A stretch of 19,369 nucleotides of DNA, from NCBI GenBank assembly GCA_964563495.1, contig CAZLYK010000100.1, positions 1 to 19,369 on the forward strand, given 5' to 3'. Shown here in pieces: positions 18,077 through 19,369 of the stretch (the first letter of the stretch is position 1; the number at the start of each line of letters is the position of its first letter). The notes under the pieces are model-generated. The model was not told the origin of the DNA. It was given only the letters and a program-made list of their open reading frames with translations, and did no database searches. The position numbers and the translations under genes were made by a program. Source of the stretch: CAZLYK01 sp964563495. GTDB lineage: Bacteria; Acidobacteriota; Blastocatellia; RBC074.

Positions 18077-19149
18077 CTTTCTTCCTGTTGATTGATGAAC
18101 CTTCTCGCGCAAGCAACTCGTACAAGCCGTCAAAGATCGGCCCGCATTGCTGCACGAGCTTGCGATCATCCTTCAAAGATTCCGCCAGTCCGCGAATCAC
18201 CGCGCTGAGGCCGGCGGCTTCAGACCGGTTGAACTTGTTGTCCTTGAGATCTATGTCGTGGACGATTTCTGCAATCCCGCGTAATCCGCCGTCCTCATTA
18301 AAGCCAAAATGCTCGATCATCGTCTCGAATGTGCAATCCTCGCCGCGATGTGTGAACTCGCCGCCGAACATATCGAAGCCGATCGCGCCTTCGACGGTCT
18401 TTCCTTCATCGACGTAGAGAAACCGCGCTTTGGAGTCAATAAACCTCTTGATCAACCAGATTGCTGCCAGACGGTCGATGAACAGATTCCGCCGCGTTAC
18501 CCAGCGTCGCCCCTGATAGGAAGTTAAATCGACCATCACGCTCGGCGGGGTATTTGCCAGCCCCGGCTTTAGGCGAGGGCCTTGCGCTGAGCGGAGCGCT
18601 TTTTGGCAGCGTTCGTAAGCTGACCTTGCTGATGTCTGCCCAGAAGCGCCGAAGAAATCCGTACCGACGATCCGCTCCAGCTCTTTCTGCAACTTGTCCA
18701 GTTCTGTTTCATAGTGAGTGATCCGTCCCGCTAAAAGATGGCCGCCGCGTTTCTGCTCGCGCATCGCCCCCGTCAGACTGTCTAGTTCCGCCGTGAGCTG
18801 CGCGTACTCTTCGTCGCGGCTCTTTCGAAACAAGGCGATGATCTCCTGATCGGTTGCCCCTTCGACCGCCCCTGCGCGAAAGACCGACGCCTCGCCGCCT
18901 TCCGCCGCGATCTCCTGTTTGAGCCACTGAAAATCCTCGTGCGTCTTCTCGCTGAAGGGCAGGGCATAGACCGAGTTTTTCACCGCCACCGCCCCAAGCT
19001 TTTGCAGTTTGCGCCAGATGCGCACCCGAAGGTTGGTCGGCTTCGGCGGCAACTGATGGATCAGCAAGATCCATGCCTGACCCCGGTTCATCGATTTCAT
19101 CTTTTTTGTCGTGACTGCTTTCATTGGAAAAGTGGGAGCCGCTCCGGTC

Positions 19150-19178
19150 TTGCTTAATAACTTATGTAACAGTATACA
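19150..19178 (+). promoter_or_regulatory. Probable sigma-70 promoter for the gene at 19229
   Basis: TTGCTT (19150-19155) and TATACA (19173-19178) are separated by exactly 17 bases, a good match to -35 and -10 elements. On the other strand TATACT (19176-19171) could serve chrB, but I find no matching -35 for it. Confidence 0.6.
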
Positions 19179-19197
19179 TGCTGTAACAAATGTTACA
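19165..19197. promoter_or_regulatory. Candidate operator: three TGTAACA/TGTTACA elements
   Basis: TGTAACA occurs at 19165-19171 and 19182-19188 (17 bases apart), and its reverse complement TGTTACA at 19191-19197. The last two form a 16-bp inverted repeat with AA between them. The elements overlap the promoter spacer and the expected start of transcription, where a repressor would bind. ChrB is a possible binder, by position only. Confidence 0.65.
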
Positions 19198-19228
19198 TTT
19201 TAGCAATAGCAGTCGGAGGTGAGTACAA

Positions 19229-19369
19229 ATGATAATTCCCGGCATAGTCGCACTCTTGCTCTCGGTTCTCGAACGCTTGGCGAAGTTTCGCTTTAAGGCG
19301 TCTCCGTTTCTTCGGCGCTATTTCGTGAGCGATGTCATTTACTTGCTGACGGGCTTTTTGGCGGGCGGA
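19229..19369 (+). CDS. Start of a membrane protein gene, cut by the right window edge
   Basis: GGAGGT (19215-19220) stands eight bases before the ATG, with a promoter at 19150-19178. The 47 visible residues begin MIIPGIVALLLSVLERLAKF and continue FRRYFVSD-like (actual FLRRYFVSDVIYLLTGFLAG), with one hydrophobic helix and the start of another. The second part reminds me of the N-terminus of fatty-acid hydroxylase/sterol desaturase family proteins, but the His-box motifs that would prove it lie beyond the edge. It is divergent from chrB and shares its control region. Confidence 0.7.
   Translation, partial: MIIPGIVALLLSVLERLAKFRFKASPFLRRYFVSDVIYLLTGFLAGG

Noticed and set aside
18077..18169. Longer chrA start with 31 extra residues
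   Set aside because: It lies in chrB, has no membrane or family features, and the ATG at 18076 has AGGAAG before it.

Overview
The window looks like a draft-assembly piece of an Acidobacteriota-type genome, perhaps class Blastocatellia. The best evidence is a long Oar-like TonB-dependent receptor with an N-terminal carboxypeptidase-regulatory-like domain, plus an internally deleted second one. Base composition appears moderately GC-rich by eye. A run of exactly 100 N at 16016-16115 marks a scaffold join. Taxonomy is inference; no rRNA or tRNA gene is visible. A minus-strand gene start is cut off at the left edge and a plus-strand gene start at the right edge.

Left block (197-8269, plus strand, tight spacing, probably one transcript): a copper-handling island. 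It encodes a TolC/CusC-type outer-membrane efflux protein, a Tat-exported two-domain multicopper oxidase with two C-terminal heavy-metal-binding zinc-ribbon-like modules, a small exported protein of unknown function, an exported beta-propeller (sialidase-fold) protein with a CxCC motif, a truncated second propeller gene, a 56-residue MerR DNA-binding stub, and a Cu+-type P1B ATPase carrying two YHS modules and one of the same metal-binding modules instead of HMA domains. A plausible division of labour is ATPase export of Cu+ from the cytoplasm, oxidation in the periplasm by the multicopper oxidase, and outer-membrane exit through the TolC protein with an RND partner not encoded here.

Middle block (8270-11867, plus strand): a deletion-scarred stretch. 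It holds the C-terminal end of an OmpR-type response regulator, a CusS-like histidine kinase that has lost its catalytic core, an intact Tat-exported Fe/Mn superoxide dismutase, an exported low-molecular-weight-phosphatase-like N-terminus fused to unrelated sequence, and a TonB-dependent receptor lacking plug, half the barrel and its C-terminus. Together with the truncated propeller and MerR genes upstream, at least six genes show abrupt homology breaks, while the enzymes and pumps between them are intact. Every recognisable copper-type regulator in the window is broken. This is either real regulatory decay or an assembly problem, and reads across the junctions would tell.

Third block (12050-15421): a complete-looking Oar-like TonB-dependent receptor of 1123 residues with a Met/Cys-rich insertion that could bind Cu(I).

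Right block (15701-19124, minus strand): a chromate-resistance operon, chrB-chrA (62-nt overlap), then a dipeptidase E gene running into the N gap, and beyond the gap the C-terminal third of an ornithine cyclodeaminase/mu-crystallin family gene. Upstream of chrB lies a divergent promoter region with a good plus-strand promoter and three TGTAACA/TGTTACA elements, leading to a truncated membrane protein gene at the right edge.
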